Below, piece by piece: positions 15,850 to 24,783 of a DNA stretch of 64,000 bases; within the stretch, counting starts at the first letter, position 1, and each line of letters starts with the position of its first letter. The position numbers and the translations under genes are program-made. Origin of the DNA: Methanobacteriota archaeon. Its GTDB lineage: Archaea; Methanobacteriota; Methanobacteria; Methanobacteriales; Methanobacteriaceae. The notes under the pieces were generated by a model, which was not told the DNA's origin, searched no databases, and worked only from the letters and a program-made list of their open reading frames with translations. The stretch lies in the NCBI GenBank assembly GCA_023411115.1, contig JAEYPF010000019.1:62001-126000 (forward strand), in the 5' to 3' direction.

Positions 15850-16671
15850 TTATTTGCTTACTACTGCAGTTTCATCAGTTTTTATATCTCCGTTGCCTTT
15901 TAGTTTCTCAAATATTAATTCAGCAACCTTTTCACCAGATACAAGCATTCCTCCAAAGGTAGGGCCCATTCGGGGCTGGCCGAAAGTTGTTGCAACAGAC
16001 ATACCAGTTACAAATAGCCCGGGATAGACTTCTTTTGTGTATTCAACTATGGCATCTTCTGACTTTTCAACCCACATACCACCAAATCCTTCGATATCTA
16101 CAAGTCCACGTTCTTCTAAAGACTTAACAACGACTGCATCATGTCCTGTAGCATCTATTACTATTTTTGATTCGATTGCAACAGGGTCAACACAGGTTAT
16201 TGCCCTTGGAAGTGCAGATACAGGTGTCCAGTTCATAACGATACCGCTAACGCGTTCATCGCGAAGGACAACATCATCAAACTTGGTCATGTTAATTACT
16301 TTGGCTCCCGCGTCCATTGCACTTGCTATTAATTTGGAACATGCATGGGGGCCGTCTGCAACGTACAGTCCTTCTTTTACCTCTTCATATGGTACTCCAA
16401 TCTCATCAAGGATTTTTTGACCGGGTGCTCTTACAGTTAACTTGTTCATGAGGTATCCGCCTATCCAGAAACCTCCGCCGAGATAATTATTGCTTTCAAT
16501 AATAAGTGTTTTAACGCCTTTTTCTGCTAATTTTTTAGCAGCTACAAGTCCACTTGGGCCTGCTCCGACAATAATCACGTCACTTTCAATGTAGTCAATA
16601 AATTCATCGGCAAATTCTTCTACAATTGCCTTTGTTACATCTTTTTCAGATACTTTTGAAAATATTTCCAT
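15850..16671 (-). CDS. thi4: Thiazole synthase Thi4 (adenylated thiazole precursor)
   Basis: A 273-residue FAD/NAD-binding Thi4 with the Rossmann motif VIIVGAGPSGLVAAK (32-46) and ESNNYLGGGFW. It makes the thiazole of thiamine from NAD and glycine. The sulfur-donor position is the residue before VDP: here Cys160 in AITCVDPV. From memory, yeast Thi4 has the suicidal Cys205 there and Methanocaldococcus Thi4 has His and uses free sulfide. This protein has Cys, so it may sacrifice its own sulfur. GGAGAT precedes the ATG at 16671, and two abutting palindromes lie just upstream. Confidence 0.93.
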   Translation of the reverse strand: MEIFSKVSEKDVTKAIVEEFADEFIDYIESDVIIVGAGPSGLVAAKKLAEKGVKTLIIESNNYLGGGFWIGGYLMNKLTVRAPGQKILDEIGVPYEEVKEGLYVADGPHACSKLIASAMDAGAKVINMTKFDDVVLRDERVSGIVMNWTPVSALPRAITCVDPVAIESKIVIDATGHDAVVVKSLEERGLVDIEGFGGMWVEKSEDAIVEYTKEVYPGLFVTGMSVATTFGQPRMGPTFGGMLVSGEKVAELIFEKLKGNGDIKTDETAVVSK

Positions 16672-16691
16672 TTTAATATCTCCATCTTTAC

Positions 16692-16719
16692 TTAACAATA
16701 GTTATATAACAATCGTTAC
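16692..16719. promoter_or_regulatory. Two abutting sulfur-regulon palindromes in the thi4 promoter
   Basis: TTAACAATAGTTAT (16692-16705) and ATAACAATCGTTAC (16706-16719) touch end to end, giving a 14-bp centre spacing. A minus-strand TATA box (16719-16727, ATTTATATG) touches the second copy. The first copy ends 21 bases before the thi4 ATG. Confidence 0.75.
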
Positions 16720-16803
16720 ATATAAATATTGCTGTATTTAAAGTCATAATTCAAAAAAATAGATATTTTAAGGCTTTATATACCTAAAATATTAAAAAAA
16801 AAG

Positions 16804-16856
16804 ACCCTCAAACACAAAAGTGTTTGGGGTGCCGAAAATTCATTAATTTTCGAGCA
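16804..16856. repeat. Two-hairpin repeat element
   Basis: CCTCAAACAC-AAAA-GTGTTTGGGG (806-815/820-829) and CGAAAATT-CATT-AATTTTCG (833-852), joined by TGC and ending AGC. The order and joints resemble the element at 30364-30415; the element at 19008-19062 has the two stem types in the opposite order. It lies just after the stop of the lipoprotein gene and may act as its terminator. Confidence 0.65.
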
Positions 16857-16864
16857 AAATAATT

Positions 16865-17422
16865 TTAATTCAAGCTTAATGATTTAAAAATCATATCTGC
16901 AGTGTCTGAAACGTCCTGGTATTCTGATTCAGCGTTATAAACGCTTATAGAGTATACTACGCCTTTTTTATCTTTGAAATAGAAGTCAATATACTTCACT
17001 GTTTCACCAGTATCTGGATCTTTAAGTGTGTGTATGCTTTTAAATATTGTTATACCATTAGGATTAGTTTCTGTTGTATGTGATAGTATTTCACCAGTAG
17101 ACACGCCTCCGTTTGATGTAGTAGTTGCAGCATCAGTAACCTGGCGAGCACCATTTGGATCTTTGGTTTCTTTATTTTTTGCAATATCAATTGCTGTACC
17201 TGTTGCATTGTTACCTAAAAAACCTACGGTAATCCAACTTTTATCTCCAGAAATTATATTTCCGGGTGAAGTAGCATTTTCAAAATCCTCAGAATAATTA
17301 AACTTTATAGATCCGTCCGAAAAAGTTTTTTGAGAGCCTGCAGCTCCAGAATCTGTACATCCGGATATTCCTACAACTCCTGCAATCATAATTAAAACTA
17401 ATATTAGTGTTATCCCCTTCAA
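16865..17422 (-). CDS. Secreted lipoprotein, PsbP-like
   Basis: A 185-residue protein with a signal sequence and lipobox VGISGC (Cys22), so a membrane-anchored extracellular lipoprotein. The mature part resembles the PsbP-like domain found repeatedly in Methanobacterium: FSDGSIKFNYSEDFENATSPGN, then ISVYNAESEYQDVSDTADMIFKSL. It has several potential N-glycosylation sites. Function unknown. It is single and monocistronic, between thi4 and thiI. Confidence 0.82.
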   Translation of the reverse strand: MKGITLILVLIMIAGVVGISGCTDSGAAGSQKTFSDGSIKFNYSEDFENATSPGNIISGDKSWITVGFLGNNATGTAIDIAKNKETKDPNGARQVTDAATTTSNGGVSTGEILSHTTETNPNGITIFKSIHTLKDPDTGETVKYIDFYFKDKKGVVYSISVYNAESEYQDVSDTADMIFKSLSLN

Positions 17423-17742
17423 TGTATCTATCTCCTACATATTATGTTACGTAACTGTCTTTCGTGCAGATAATATTATTATTTTCTATGATAAAAAAAT
17501 AGAAAGAGTTATATATATTATTCTGGGATAATTTAATATTCTAGTTTTTAAATATATTTATTAACAGGTTATTTTTTAATTTCATTTCTATAATCATTTA
17601 TTAAGGAATATTAAAGATATTTAGAAGCCCAAGAGCGTAAAAATGTTAAAAAAGATTACGATAATATCGTAATTGGAATTATTCGGCGTTTTGGAGTTGA
17701 AAAAAATGTTTAAAAAATTTATATTTGAAATTGACAGGATAT
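17423..17742. other. Intergenic region after thiI with one perfect hairpin
   Basis: About 320 AT-rich bases. ATTACGAT-AAT-ATCGTAAT (17653-17671) is a perfect 8-bp stem. T-runs follow the thiI stop on the minus strand (about 17700-17725) and probably end its transcript. No gene is visible. Confidence 0.45.
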
Positions 17743-18894
17743 TTACGATTCTCCAGCTTTAAGTGAAGATAAAACTTTTTTAACTTCAATCTCAAAATCA
17801 ATTTCATCCAATACTTCGAGAACTTGCTCAAGGTCAGCATTTGTTTCAGGATATCTTGGAACAGCAGTACATCCGCCTGCAGGCAGTATAGAAATGTCGA
17901 ATGTACCAACTCTCCTACCAATTTCTTCGATTTCAATTTTATCAAGCCCAATAAGGGGACTTAAGACAGGCATTTGCGTTACATATCTTGTTGCAAGTAA
18001 ATTTGGAAGAGTTTGAGATGCTACTTGTCCTAAACTACTTCCATCAACTATTGCAAGAGCCCCTTCCTGTTTAGCAAGTGCTTCTGCAATTTTATACATG
18101 CCGCTTTTGCATAGAACACAGGTTAAACGTTGAGGTGCCTCCTCAATACATTTTTTGAGGTAATCTCCGTATCCTGCTTCATAGTATTTTAATTTTGAGG
18201 GTGAATATTCATTGAGCTTGTCAATAATTTTAAGTACCTTCTCATTTGAGCCTCCAGTATAAGGATAATTATTGAAATGAAGTACTATAAGCTCAACACC
18301 TCTTTTCATCATCATAAATGCCGCAACGGGAGAATCAATACCTCCAGATACAAGTGCCACAACCTTACCTTGAGTTCCAACAGGAAGACCTCCAACTCCC
18401 TGAATTTTCTCATGGAAAATGTAGGTTTTATTATCTCTAACTTCTACAAAGAATTCAAAATCAGGATTACTTAAATCAACAGGTGCACTGGTAGCTTTAA
18501 CAACTACCGAACCGCAAAATCCAGCCATCTCCCTGCTTGAAAATTCATGCTGTCCCACCCTTCTGCACCTTATTGCGAATGTATTTTCTGGGGAAAATAA
18601 ACCTTCAGATATTAAATTCTGCACATATTTGTTGAGAGTTTCTTCTATACTTTTAAAATCAGTTTCTGTAGATACTACAGGGCTGAATGAAACTACTCCT
18701 ATTGTTTTAATCAATGCTTCAAATGCGTCATCAAAATTTTCAGGATATAAAAATATTCTGCCCTGATTTATCTTTATTTTACAATCCAGCTTATTTTTTA
18801 TGTTGGATATAAGTTTATTTTCAAATCTACGCCTTACTTTGGGGCTTTTTACTCCAATTTCCCCGTATCTTACAATTATGAGATCATAATCCAT
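17743..18894 (-). CDS. thiI: tRNA 4-thiouridine sulfurtransferase ThiI
   Basis: A 383-residue protein with an N-terminal ferredoxin-like and THUMP domain (residues about 1-165) and a PP-loop ATP pyrophosphatase (LVSGGIDSPVAAF, 181-193). The rhodanese domain of E. coli ThiI is absent, as is usual in archaea; Cys in LTCVLCKSG and AGGCTAVP may carry sulfur. It makes s4U8 in tRNA and may take part in thiazole sulfur transfer. GGGAGG precedes the ATG at 18894, which I preferred to an upstream in-frame start. It lies near the desulfurase that could feed it. Confidence 0.94.
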   Translation of the reverse strand: MDYDLIIVRYGEIGVKSPKVRRRFENKLISNIKNKLDCKIKINQGRIFLYPENFDDAFEALIKTIGVVSFSPVVSTETDFKSIEETLNKYVQNLISEGLFSPENTFAIRCRRVGQHEFSSREMAGFCGSVVVKATSAPVDLSNPDFEFFVEVRDNKTYIFHEKIQGVGGLPVGTQGKVVALVSGGIDSPVAAFMMMKRGVELIVLHFNNYPYTGGSNEKVLKIIDKLNEYSPSKLKYYEAGYGDYLKKCIEEAPQRLTCVLCKSGMYKIAEALAKQEGALAIVDGSSLGQVASQTLPNLLATRYVTQMPVLSPLIGLDKIEIEEIGRRVGTFDISILPAGGCTAVPRYPETNADLEQVLEVLDEIDFEIEVKKVLSSLKAGES

Positions 18895-19007
18895 TAAAAT
18901 TCCTCCCAATTCAGGAATAACTCGTTAGTATAAATTAAAAATTGTTCTGATTTTAAATTTAAAGATCAGTTAAAATTTATTTTATATGCTTATATTAGGA
19001 TTCTATG

Positions 19008-19062
19008 TACCCTTCGAAAATAAAGTTTTCGGGGCACCGAACACTCTGTGTTTGAGTGTAAA
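19008..19062. repeat. Two-hairpin repeat element
   Basis: CCTTCGAAAA-TAAA-GTTTTCGGGG (19011-19034, with G-T pairs) and CGAACAC-TCT-GTGTTTG (19038-19054), joined by CAC. The stem types are those of 16804-16856 but in the opposite order. It lies between the cystathionine gamma-synthase gene and thiI. Confidence 0.6.
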
Positions 19063-19113
19063 AAGTAAATTCAGGAAAATAAAAACTTTCTTAATTTTCC
19101 TTATTTAGAATAA

Positions 19114-20247
19114 TCAAGCCTTTGAAAGTGCTTTATCCAGATCTTCAATTAAATCATCGACATCTTCCAGTCCAATGGACAATCTAATTAGATCATCAGT
19201 AATTCCTGCATTTCTACGGCCTTCTTCACCCATTGAAGCGTGGCTCATTGTTGCAGCGTGTTCAACAAGTGAATCTGCACCACCAAGTGATTCGGCAAGT
19301 GAAAATAGGTCGAGACCTCTCAAAAATGTCCCTATATCTGAACTGGTTTTGAAGGATACAACTCCACCAAATCCTTTCATCTGTTTTTTAGCGATTTCAT
19401 GTCCTTTATGTGATTGAAGCCCGGGGTAGAACACTTCACTGACTTTTGGATGATCTTGCAAGTATTCAGCAACTGCAATGGAGTTTGCTGCGTGTTTTTC
19501 CATTCTAAGTGGCAGCGTTTTAACACCTCTTAAAATGAGCCATGCATCAAATGGAGCTTCGCCAGTTCCAAGCCCATTTAGCTGGAAATGTACTTTTTCA
19601 GCGAGTGTATCGGTTGTGGTTATTACTGCTCCTCCGATAACATCACAGTGTCCATTCAAGTATTTTGTTGTGGAATGCATTACCAGATCGATACCAAAGT
19701 CTATAGGTTTTAAAAAATATGGACTTGAAAAGGTGTTATCTGTAACTGTAAGTATATCGTGCTCTTTTGCAATTTTTGAAATCATTTCAAGATCTGTAAT
19801 ATTAAGCAAGGGATTTGAGGGGGTTTCTGTCCATATAAGTTTTGTATTTGGTTTAATGGCATCAATAATTTTTTCCTCATCATCAAGCCTTAAAAATGTA
19901 AATTCAAGGCCAAATTTAGTCATTATTTCTGAAAAGAGCCTGTAAGTCCCTCCATAACAATCATCACAGACTATTACATGATCACCTGCTTCTAGAATGT
20001 GTATTATTGTTGTAATTGCAGCCATTCCACTTGCACATGCAAATCCTGCATTACCCCCTTCTAGTGCTGCAATTGCATCTTCTAATGCTTTTCTTGTAGG
20101 ATTACTGGTTCTTGTGTAATCGTGTTCTTTAGGTTTTTGAAAGTCATCAAAGACAAAAGTGGAAGTCTGCCATATCGGGGTTGAAATTGCTCCTGTTGCT
20201 GGGCATGGTGCCCTCCCAGAGTGAACCGACTTTGTGTTAAACTTCAT
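19114..20247 (-). CDS. Cystathionine gamma-synthase/lyase family PLP enzyme
   Basis: A 377-residue Cys/Met metabolism PLP enzyme without the MetY insert. YTRTSNPTRKALE and ASGMAAI are family signatures, and Lys195 in HSTTKYLNGH carries PLP. Likely reactions are cystathionine from O-acetylhomoserine and cysteine (MetB type) or the reverse lyase reaction; sequence alone does not separate them. With the direct sulfhydrylase at 10650, the cell seems to have two routes linking cysteine and homocysteine. AAGGAGG precedes the ATG. Two abutting sulfur palindromes lie upstream. Confidence 0.92.
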   Translation of the reverse strand: MKFNTKSVHSGRAPCPATGAISTPIWQTSTFVFDDFQKPKEHDYTRTSNPTRKALEDAIAALEGGNAGFACASGMAAITTIIHILEAGDHVIVCDDCYGGTYRLFSEIMTKFGLEFTFLRLDDEEKIIDAIKPNTKLIWTETPSNPLLNITDLEMISKIAKEHDILTVTDNTFSSPYFLKPIDFGIDLVMHSTTKYLNGHCDVIGGAVITTTDTLAEKVHFQLNGLGTGEAPFDAWLILRGVKTLPLRMEKHAANSIAVAEYLQDHPKVSEVFYPGLQSHKGHEIAKKQMKGFGGVVSFKTSSDIGTFLRGLDLFSLAESLGGADSLVEHAATMSHASMGEEGRRNAGITDDLIRLSIGLEDVDDLIEDLDKALSKA

Positions 20248-20344
20248 ATTTATCCTCCTTATTTATATAATTCTTTTTTCTCATTTTATTCTTTATTTAA
20301 ATGGCATAAGAACTGATGATTATGTTTGGCCGCTCTCAATTATA

Positions 20345-20372
20345 GTAACAATTGTTATATAACGATTGTTAT
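20345..20372. promoter_or_regulatory. Two abutting sulfur-regulon palindromes, cystathionine gamma-synthase promoter
   Basis: GTAACAATTGTTAT (20345-20358) and ATAACGATTGTTAT (20359-20372) touch end to end. A minus-strand TATA box (20369-20377, CATATATAA) overlaps the second. The arrangement copies the thi4 promoter. The gene start is 98 bases away, so the transcript has a leader of about 90 bases. Confidence 0.75.
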
Positions 20373-20417
20373 ATATGCTTTTCGGTGTTTGGAAATAAAT
20401 GTAAAAAACTGGGGTAC

Positions 20418-21188
20418 TCAAGAATCAGCGGATTTGTATATCAAAGCAGTAAATCTTGCAGCAAACATCAGGAAGTAAGGTGCAATTATAAGTTCTGCAA
20501 TTATAAAACCAACTATATTGGTTGATTCCATTATTTCTTTTAATATTGGCCATCCAACTACCACTAGTCCTAAAATCACGATGAAATAGCCAATCAATAA
20601 CTTCTTTAAACCAATTTGTTTAATTTTTCTAAATATTTCTGAGAATCTAAAAGCTTCTTTGAAAGAACCCCCTTTAAAAGCCATGTGGGGTATTGCTACC
20701 ATAAATATGATGTCTGCAATAAATCCCACTATCATTAAAGGAATTAAAAATAAAATCGCGGTATTTTCGGGTAATGCCGGTAATCCTAAATTTATTTCGG
20801 TAAAAATAGTATCTATAATAACAAAGAAAAGAGCTAAAGGTATTAAAAAGTATATGAGCCCCACAACTATCTCCTTAATTCCATGTTTAAACATAGAAAG
20901 AAAATTATTTACTTCAGGGGGTTTTTCAATTCCAATTAGACTTTTTTCAACCACTTTAAATGTATAACCTGATTCTAAAACTGTAGCAATGATCACTATC
21001 AAAAAGGTCAACAAAATGATAATTAAAAAACCAACTAAGCCTGTCACGTTCTCAAAATAAACATCAAAGTCAAAATATCGGCTTACCAATAAACTGCTAA
21101 TTAAAATCATGAATCCCATTAAAAAGAATGGTTTTAAATTTAATAATGGATATTTCATTGAATCAGATAGTATTTCGCGCATTTTCAT
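20418..21188 (-). CDS. DUF4013 integral membrane protein
   Basis: A 256-residue protein with an N-terminal REILSDSMKYPLLNLKPFF segment followed by about six hydrophobic helices. The pattern is that of the DUF4013 family, common and multicopy in Methanobacteriales. It has no catalytic motif. Two ATG codons (21188 and 21182) are possible starts and neither has a strong RBS. Function unknown; a membrane structural or transport accessory role is a guess. Confidence 0.8.
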   Translation of the reverse strand: MKMREILSDSMKYPLLNLKPFFLMGFMILISSLLVSRYFDFDVYFENVTGLVGFLIIILLTFLIVIIATVLESGYTFKVVEKSLIGIEKPPEVNNFLSMFKHGIKEIVVGLIYFLIPLALFFVIIDTIFTEINLGLPALPENTAILFLIPLMIVGFIADIIFMVAIPHMAFKGGSFKEAFRFSEIFRKIKQIGLKKLLIGYFIVILGLVVVGWPILKEIMESTNIVGFIIAELIIAPYFLMFAARFTALIYKSADS

Positions 21189-21425
21189 TGAATCTACGTC
21201 CTTTATAAAATTCTCAAAAATACTTATGAATATTGTACTTTATAGCTTAAATGTTTTTATAATATGTCTAATAGAACAAAATAGCATATTCAATGAATTG
21301 ATTAATTCTTTAATTTGTTAAGCAAAAATAAACAATGAATTAAACGTAAAATAAAAAATATCAGGGATAAAAAATCTATTACTCAATTTAAAATAGGAAG
21401 AATAGAATGTTTTAAAACATCCTAT

Positions 21426-22547
21426 TTATGCGAACATGTGTTTGGGTTCATTTTTCTCTTTTTTATACAATTTTAATGCGTATTCTACATGTTCCCATGT
21501 TACAGATCCCATATCATCTGAAATTGATTTATGAAGTGCTGTTTTTAATAATCTCTCTTTTATATCCCTTCCAGACATTCCTTTGCTAACAGTTGCCAGC
21601 CTTTTAATATCTACCTTAACTTCAACAGGCATTGTTTTAATGTAATTTTCAAGCATAGCTTGTCTCTGGTCTTTATCTGGAATTTCAAATTCTATTTCCT
21701 CTTCAAAACGGCTTCTTATTGCAAAGTCAAGTAAATGGGGGTTGTTTGTTGCACCTATGGTTACAACACCATAATTTTGGTCTATTCCATCCATTTCAGT
21801 AAGTAATGCATTTACAACTTCTGAAACATCTCCACGAAGGGACTGGTATTTCCTATCCAGTCCAATAGCATCCATTTCGTCTATAAATATAACTGAAGGG
21901 GATGATTGGGCTGCAGCATCAAAAAGTTCGTGTATTTGCCTTGCACCATCACCTACATGCTCCCCTATGAGCCTTGTGGCTTTTACAAGGAATAATGGGA
22001 CATCAAGCTCGTTTGAAAGGGATTTTGCAAGCATGGTTTTCCCTGTTCCAGGTTGTCCATAGAAAAGGACATTGCGTGGAGCCCATTCTTTAAATTTCTC
22101 AGGATCCTGCAGGTATTTCATTATTATTTTACATTTTGTTTTTGCACGTTCCTGTCCGATTACATCGTCCATTTTAACATTAGTTTCTATTTTTTTAACT
22201 TCTTCTTTTTCTTCATTTTCCATCAGGAATATTGAAGTGTTTTCAGTTATTTTGGAATTGTTAGGATGTGCTTTTATTATTTTAAATGCATAATCAGGTA
22301 ATAGTTTTTGATCAAAGAGGAAAGAGCCTTCGCACACTTCATAGCCCTCCCACTGCTCCCTTGCATAAAGTTCAAAAAGTTCTTTATCGAATATTTCTAT
22401 TTTTGGATTTTCAACAAGATTGCACAGGAAAGGATAACCGATTGACTGTAAAACAACGACTTTGGCCTCTTTTTGGGGGCCATTAGGGCTTTTTGGTATT
22501 TTTTTCTCTATTACATATGAATCAGGCGTTACATTGTTAAATTTCAC
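21426..22547 (-). CDS. AAA family ATPase (proteasome-regulatory-like)
   Basis: A 373-residue protein. Residues 1-120 form a distinct N-terminal domain; then comes an AAA module with Walker A GQPGTGKT (164-171), Walker B VIFIDEMDA (about 216-224), sensor GATNNPHLLD and arginine-finger region RSRFEEEIEF. It resembles the 26S/PAN-type AAA core but is shorter and has no coiled coil, so probably a hexameric remodeller. It starts with GTG behind GGAAGGTG. Substrates unknown. Monocistronic. Confidence 0.88.
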   Translation of the reverse strand: MKFNNVTPDSYVIEKKIPKSPNGPQKEAKVVVLQSIGYPFLCNLVENPKIEIFDKELFELYAREQWEGYEVCEGSFLFDQKLLPDYAFKIIKAHPNNSKITENTSIFLMENEEKEEVKKIETNVKMDDVIGQERAKTKCKIIMKYLQDPEKFKEWAPRNVLFYGQPGTGKTMLAKSLSNELDVPLFLVKATRLIGEHVGDGARQIHELFDAAAQSSPSVIFIDEMDAIGLDRKYQSLRGDVSEVVNALLTEMDGIDQNYGVVTIGATNNPHLLDFAIRSRFEEEIEFEIPDKDQRQAMLENYIKTMPVEVKVDIKRLATVSKGMSGRDIKERLLKTALHKSISDDMGSVTWEHVEYALKLYKKEKNEPKHMFA

Positions 22548-22690
22548 TAATACACCTTCCAGCGTTAATTATAAAATCTAAAATTAAATTTATTATATAT
22601 AAAAATTCGTAGTTATGTTTAATTTTATACATTTTCATAGTATGGTATGTACGATGGTTAATAAAAACTTTGGCTTTAATTTTATATATG

Positions 22691-23539
22691 CTAACGTGAA
22701 GACAGTTTTAAGACATCCATGTATTCTTTTTTCATTTCCAGTGAATCTACTTCAATATAAGGAGTTTCACAAATTAGGGTAACATTGAATCCATTTTCTG
22801 AAATTAGTTCAAGTAAGGGAGTAAGAGGGGGGCCAAAATTCTGGTCTGCGAGTATATGGTGTTTTTTCTCGCCGGCATCAGTATATTCTATCTTTGTGAA
22901 ATGGGAATGGAGTGATTTTAGACCTAATTCGTCTTCGATTTTATCAAATATCTTTGCATAATCCTCTTTAGTTTTAATACTCCCGCCAGAACGTGCATGT
23001 ACATGTGCAAAATCTACAGTAGGGGCAAAATTATCAAAAGAGCCGCATATGTCAATTAATTCATCAAGCGAACCAAATTGAGACTTTTTACCGGTGGTTT
23101 CTGGTGCAAATGTATAATTTTTAATTCCAAGAGCTTCAACTTTTTCAAGGAGGTTAGAAATTGCGTCTTTGCATTTTTTCATGGCTTCTTCATGGGAATA
23201 TTTGGTGTAAAACCCCATATGAAAAACAGTCCTGTATGAATTCATCCAATTTCCGGCATTTGCCGATTGAACAAGTCTTGTAATTGAATTTTTAACTGTA
23301 TCTTCCTTTTGTGAGCATAAATTGATGTAATATGGTGCATGCATTGAAATTAAAACATCATTTCTGGTTGCATTTTCACCAAGTTCAAGGGCAGACTGTT
23401 TTGATATTTTAACTCCATAAGTAGCCTGATATTCAAAAGCATTGAGTCCTATTTCTTTAATATAATCGCAAACTTGTGTAGTTTTGCCTTTATAGCTAAT
23501 TGGCCTTCCTGCAGGCCCAAATCTTATATCTGTTTTCAT
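22691..23539 (-). CDS. Endonuclease IV-like TIM-barrel protein
   Basis: A 282-residue xylose-isomerase-like/AP endonuclease 2 family TIM barrel: RFGPAGRPISYKG, LISMHAPYYINLCS, VFHMGFY, FAPETTG, TVDFAHVHAR and HSHFTKIEY carry the usual His, Glu and Asp metal ligands. The family repairs abasic sites or isomerises sugars; archaeal members of this type are usually called endonuclease IV. The start at 23539 has TGATCA upstream but no strong RBS. Single gene, followed by the radical SAM gene on the same strand. Confidence 0.85.
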   Translation of the reverse strand: MKTDIRFGPAGRPISYKGKTTQVCDYIKEIGLNAFEYQATYGVKISKQSALELGENATRNDVLISMHAPYYINLCSQKEDTVKNSITRLVQSANAGNWMNSYRTVFHMGFYTKYSHEEAMKKCKDAISNLLEKVEALGIKNYTFAPETTGKKSQFGSLDELIDICGSFDNFAPTVDFAHVHARSGGSIKTKEDYAKIFDKIEDELGLKSLHSHFTKIEYTDAGEKKHHILADQNFGPPLTPLLELISENGFNVTLICETPYIEVDSLEMKKEYMDVLKLSSR

Positions 23540-23613
23540 TTGATCACTTTTTATTTTAAGATATAACTGTACTTTAAGTCAAAATTAGTGTAATAATTAT
23601 GTGAATATAGTTT

Positions 23614-24567
23614 CTAAATTATTCTATTTTTAATGTAGTATTTTTTGCATATTTTATCGGACCTTTCAGCAAGATCTCTTTGATATTTTGAAGAGGGGTA
23701 GAAGTTTTTTCCAAATAATCTTTTAGTTTTTTCTACAAGTTCAGGAAAATTTCTTTCAAGCACTTTGTAATAAGCTGGCCCACAATCAGATGGTTTGTCT
23801 CCAAATAAAGTTAAACCTGCAGTTATAATATAATCTGCCCCATAATTTTTAGATAATACTACCATTTTTTCTATCTGTTTTTCGGAATCGGATAAAAAAG
23901 GTAGAACGGGCATAAAAAATACTCCAACTTTAAATCCTTCATCTTTGAACTTTTTCATAGTTTTTAATCTTTCTTTGGGAATAGGTGCATTTGGTTCAAA
24001 GATTTTAGATAATTTCTCATCAGGAGTTGAGAAAGAAAAAGATATTATGGCTCCTCCTTTTAATTTAGGCTTTAAATCAGGAGGTAGAATTGCATTTTCA
24101 TTAATTTTCTTTAAAACATCAATATCCCTTAAAACGAGGGTAGACCTGGTTAAAATACTAACTGGAAACTTAAATCTTGCTATTATTTGAAGTAAACTTC
24201 TTGTTAGCTTTAATTCTTCTTCAATCCTTGGATAAGGTTCAGTTGAGGATGCAACTCCTATAATTCCATATTCTTTATGCATCGCTTTTCTTTTAAGCTG
24301 CCTTACTAAAATTTCAGGTGCATTTTCCTTTACAGTAAATTTATGGGTATTATTTCCCCCATATTTGCTTCCTCGAATGTAGCAGTAAAGACAATTGAAT
24401 GCGCACCCTGTAAATGGATTAAGCGTGTAATCAATTAAAAACCATGAATCTCTCTTTTTATGTTTATTAAGAATTGATTTTACATGAATTTTGTCTATCT
24501 TATTTGATTTTTCTTCAACAAATTCTTCTGGCTTTTTTTCAAAATCATAAAGATCCATATTAACCAT
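23614..24567 (-). CDS. Radical SAM protein, spore photoproduct lyase-like family
   Basis: A 317-residue radical SAM enzyme with the cluster motif Cys55-X3-Cys59-X2-Cys62 (CAFNCLYC). The SPL-like subfamily signatures are NPFTGCAFNCLYCYIRG, GVASSTEPYPRIEEELKLTR and TRSTLVLRD. True lyases act on spore thymine dimers; archaeal members are of unknown substrate. Two close ATG codons (24567, 24558) begin the gene without an obvious RBS. The next stretch upstream holds a possible membrane-protein remnant. Confidence 0.88.
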   Translation of the reverse strand: MVNMDLYDFEKKPEEFVEEKSNKIDKIHVKSILNKHKKRDSWFLIDYTLNPFTGCAFNCLYCYIRGSKYGGNNTHKFTVKENAPEILVRQLKRKAMHKEYGIIGVASSTEPYPRIEEELKLTRSLLQIIARFKFPVSILTRSTLVLRDIDVLKKINENAILPPDLKPKLKGGAIISFSFSTPDEKLSKIFEPNAPIPKERLKTMKKFKDEGFKVGVFFMPVLPFLSDSEKQIEKMVVLSKNYGADYIITAGLTLFGDKPSDCGPAYYKVLERNFPELVEKTKRLFGKNFYPSSKYQRDLAERSDKICKKYYIKNRII

Positions 24568-24584
24568 ATTTGTTTTAAATTAAA

Positions 24585-24758
24585 TAAATAATTGCTAGAA
24601 TTTGTAATATTATATACAAGCAGCCCTATCCAGCTAAGGGATATAAAAACGGTTAAACGCCCAAATAGGGAGACTTGGAGATGGTTTGAAAACAGCTCAA
24701 CTGCTGTAAATGTAAAAATACAAAAAAGATATGCAGGTAATGCTGCTAATGGATAATT
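24585..24758 (-). pseudogene. Possible remnant of a membrane protein
   Basis: An open frame of about 58 codons with no ATG, GTG or TTG at its head. It reads as coding-like hydrophobic sequence (AVELFSNHLQ, then VFISLSWIGLLVYN), and its GC content is above the surrounding spacer. It continues in frame into the start of the radical SAM gene, in another frame. It may be the decayed end of a transporter or synthase gene. Weak evidence: only composition and openness. Confidence 0.2.
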
Positions 24759-24783
24759 TTAATGGATTTTATAGAATTATCTT

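Noticed and set aside
16804..16856. Riboswitch (TPP) linked to thi4
   Set aside because: The element lies upstream of thi4's TATA box, outside its transcript, and shows none of the conserved TPP core; it belongs to the hairpin repeat family.
18909..18925. Another sulfur palindrome before thiI (ATAACTCGTTAG)
   Set aside because: The half-sites are only three bases apart and one is degraded, so it does not fit the 14-bp motif; thiI is left out of the regulon.
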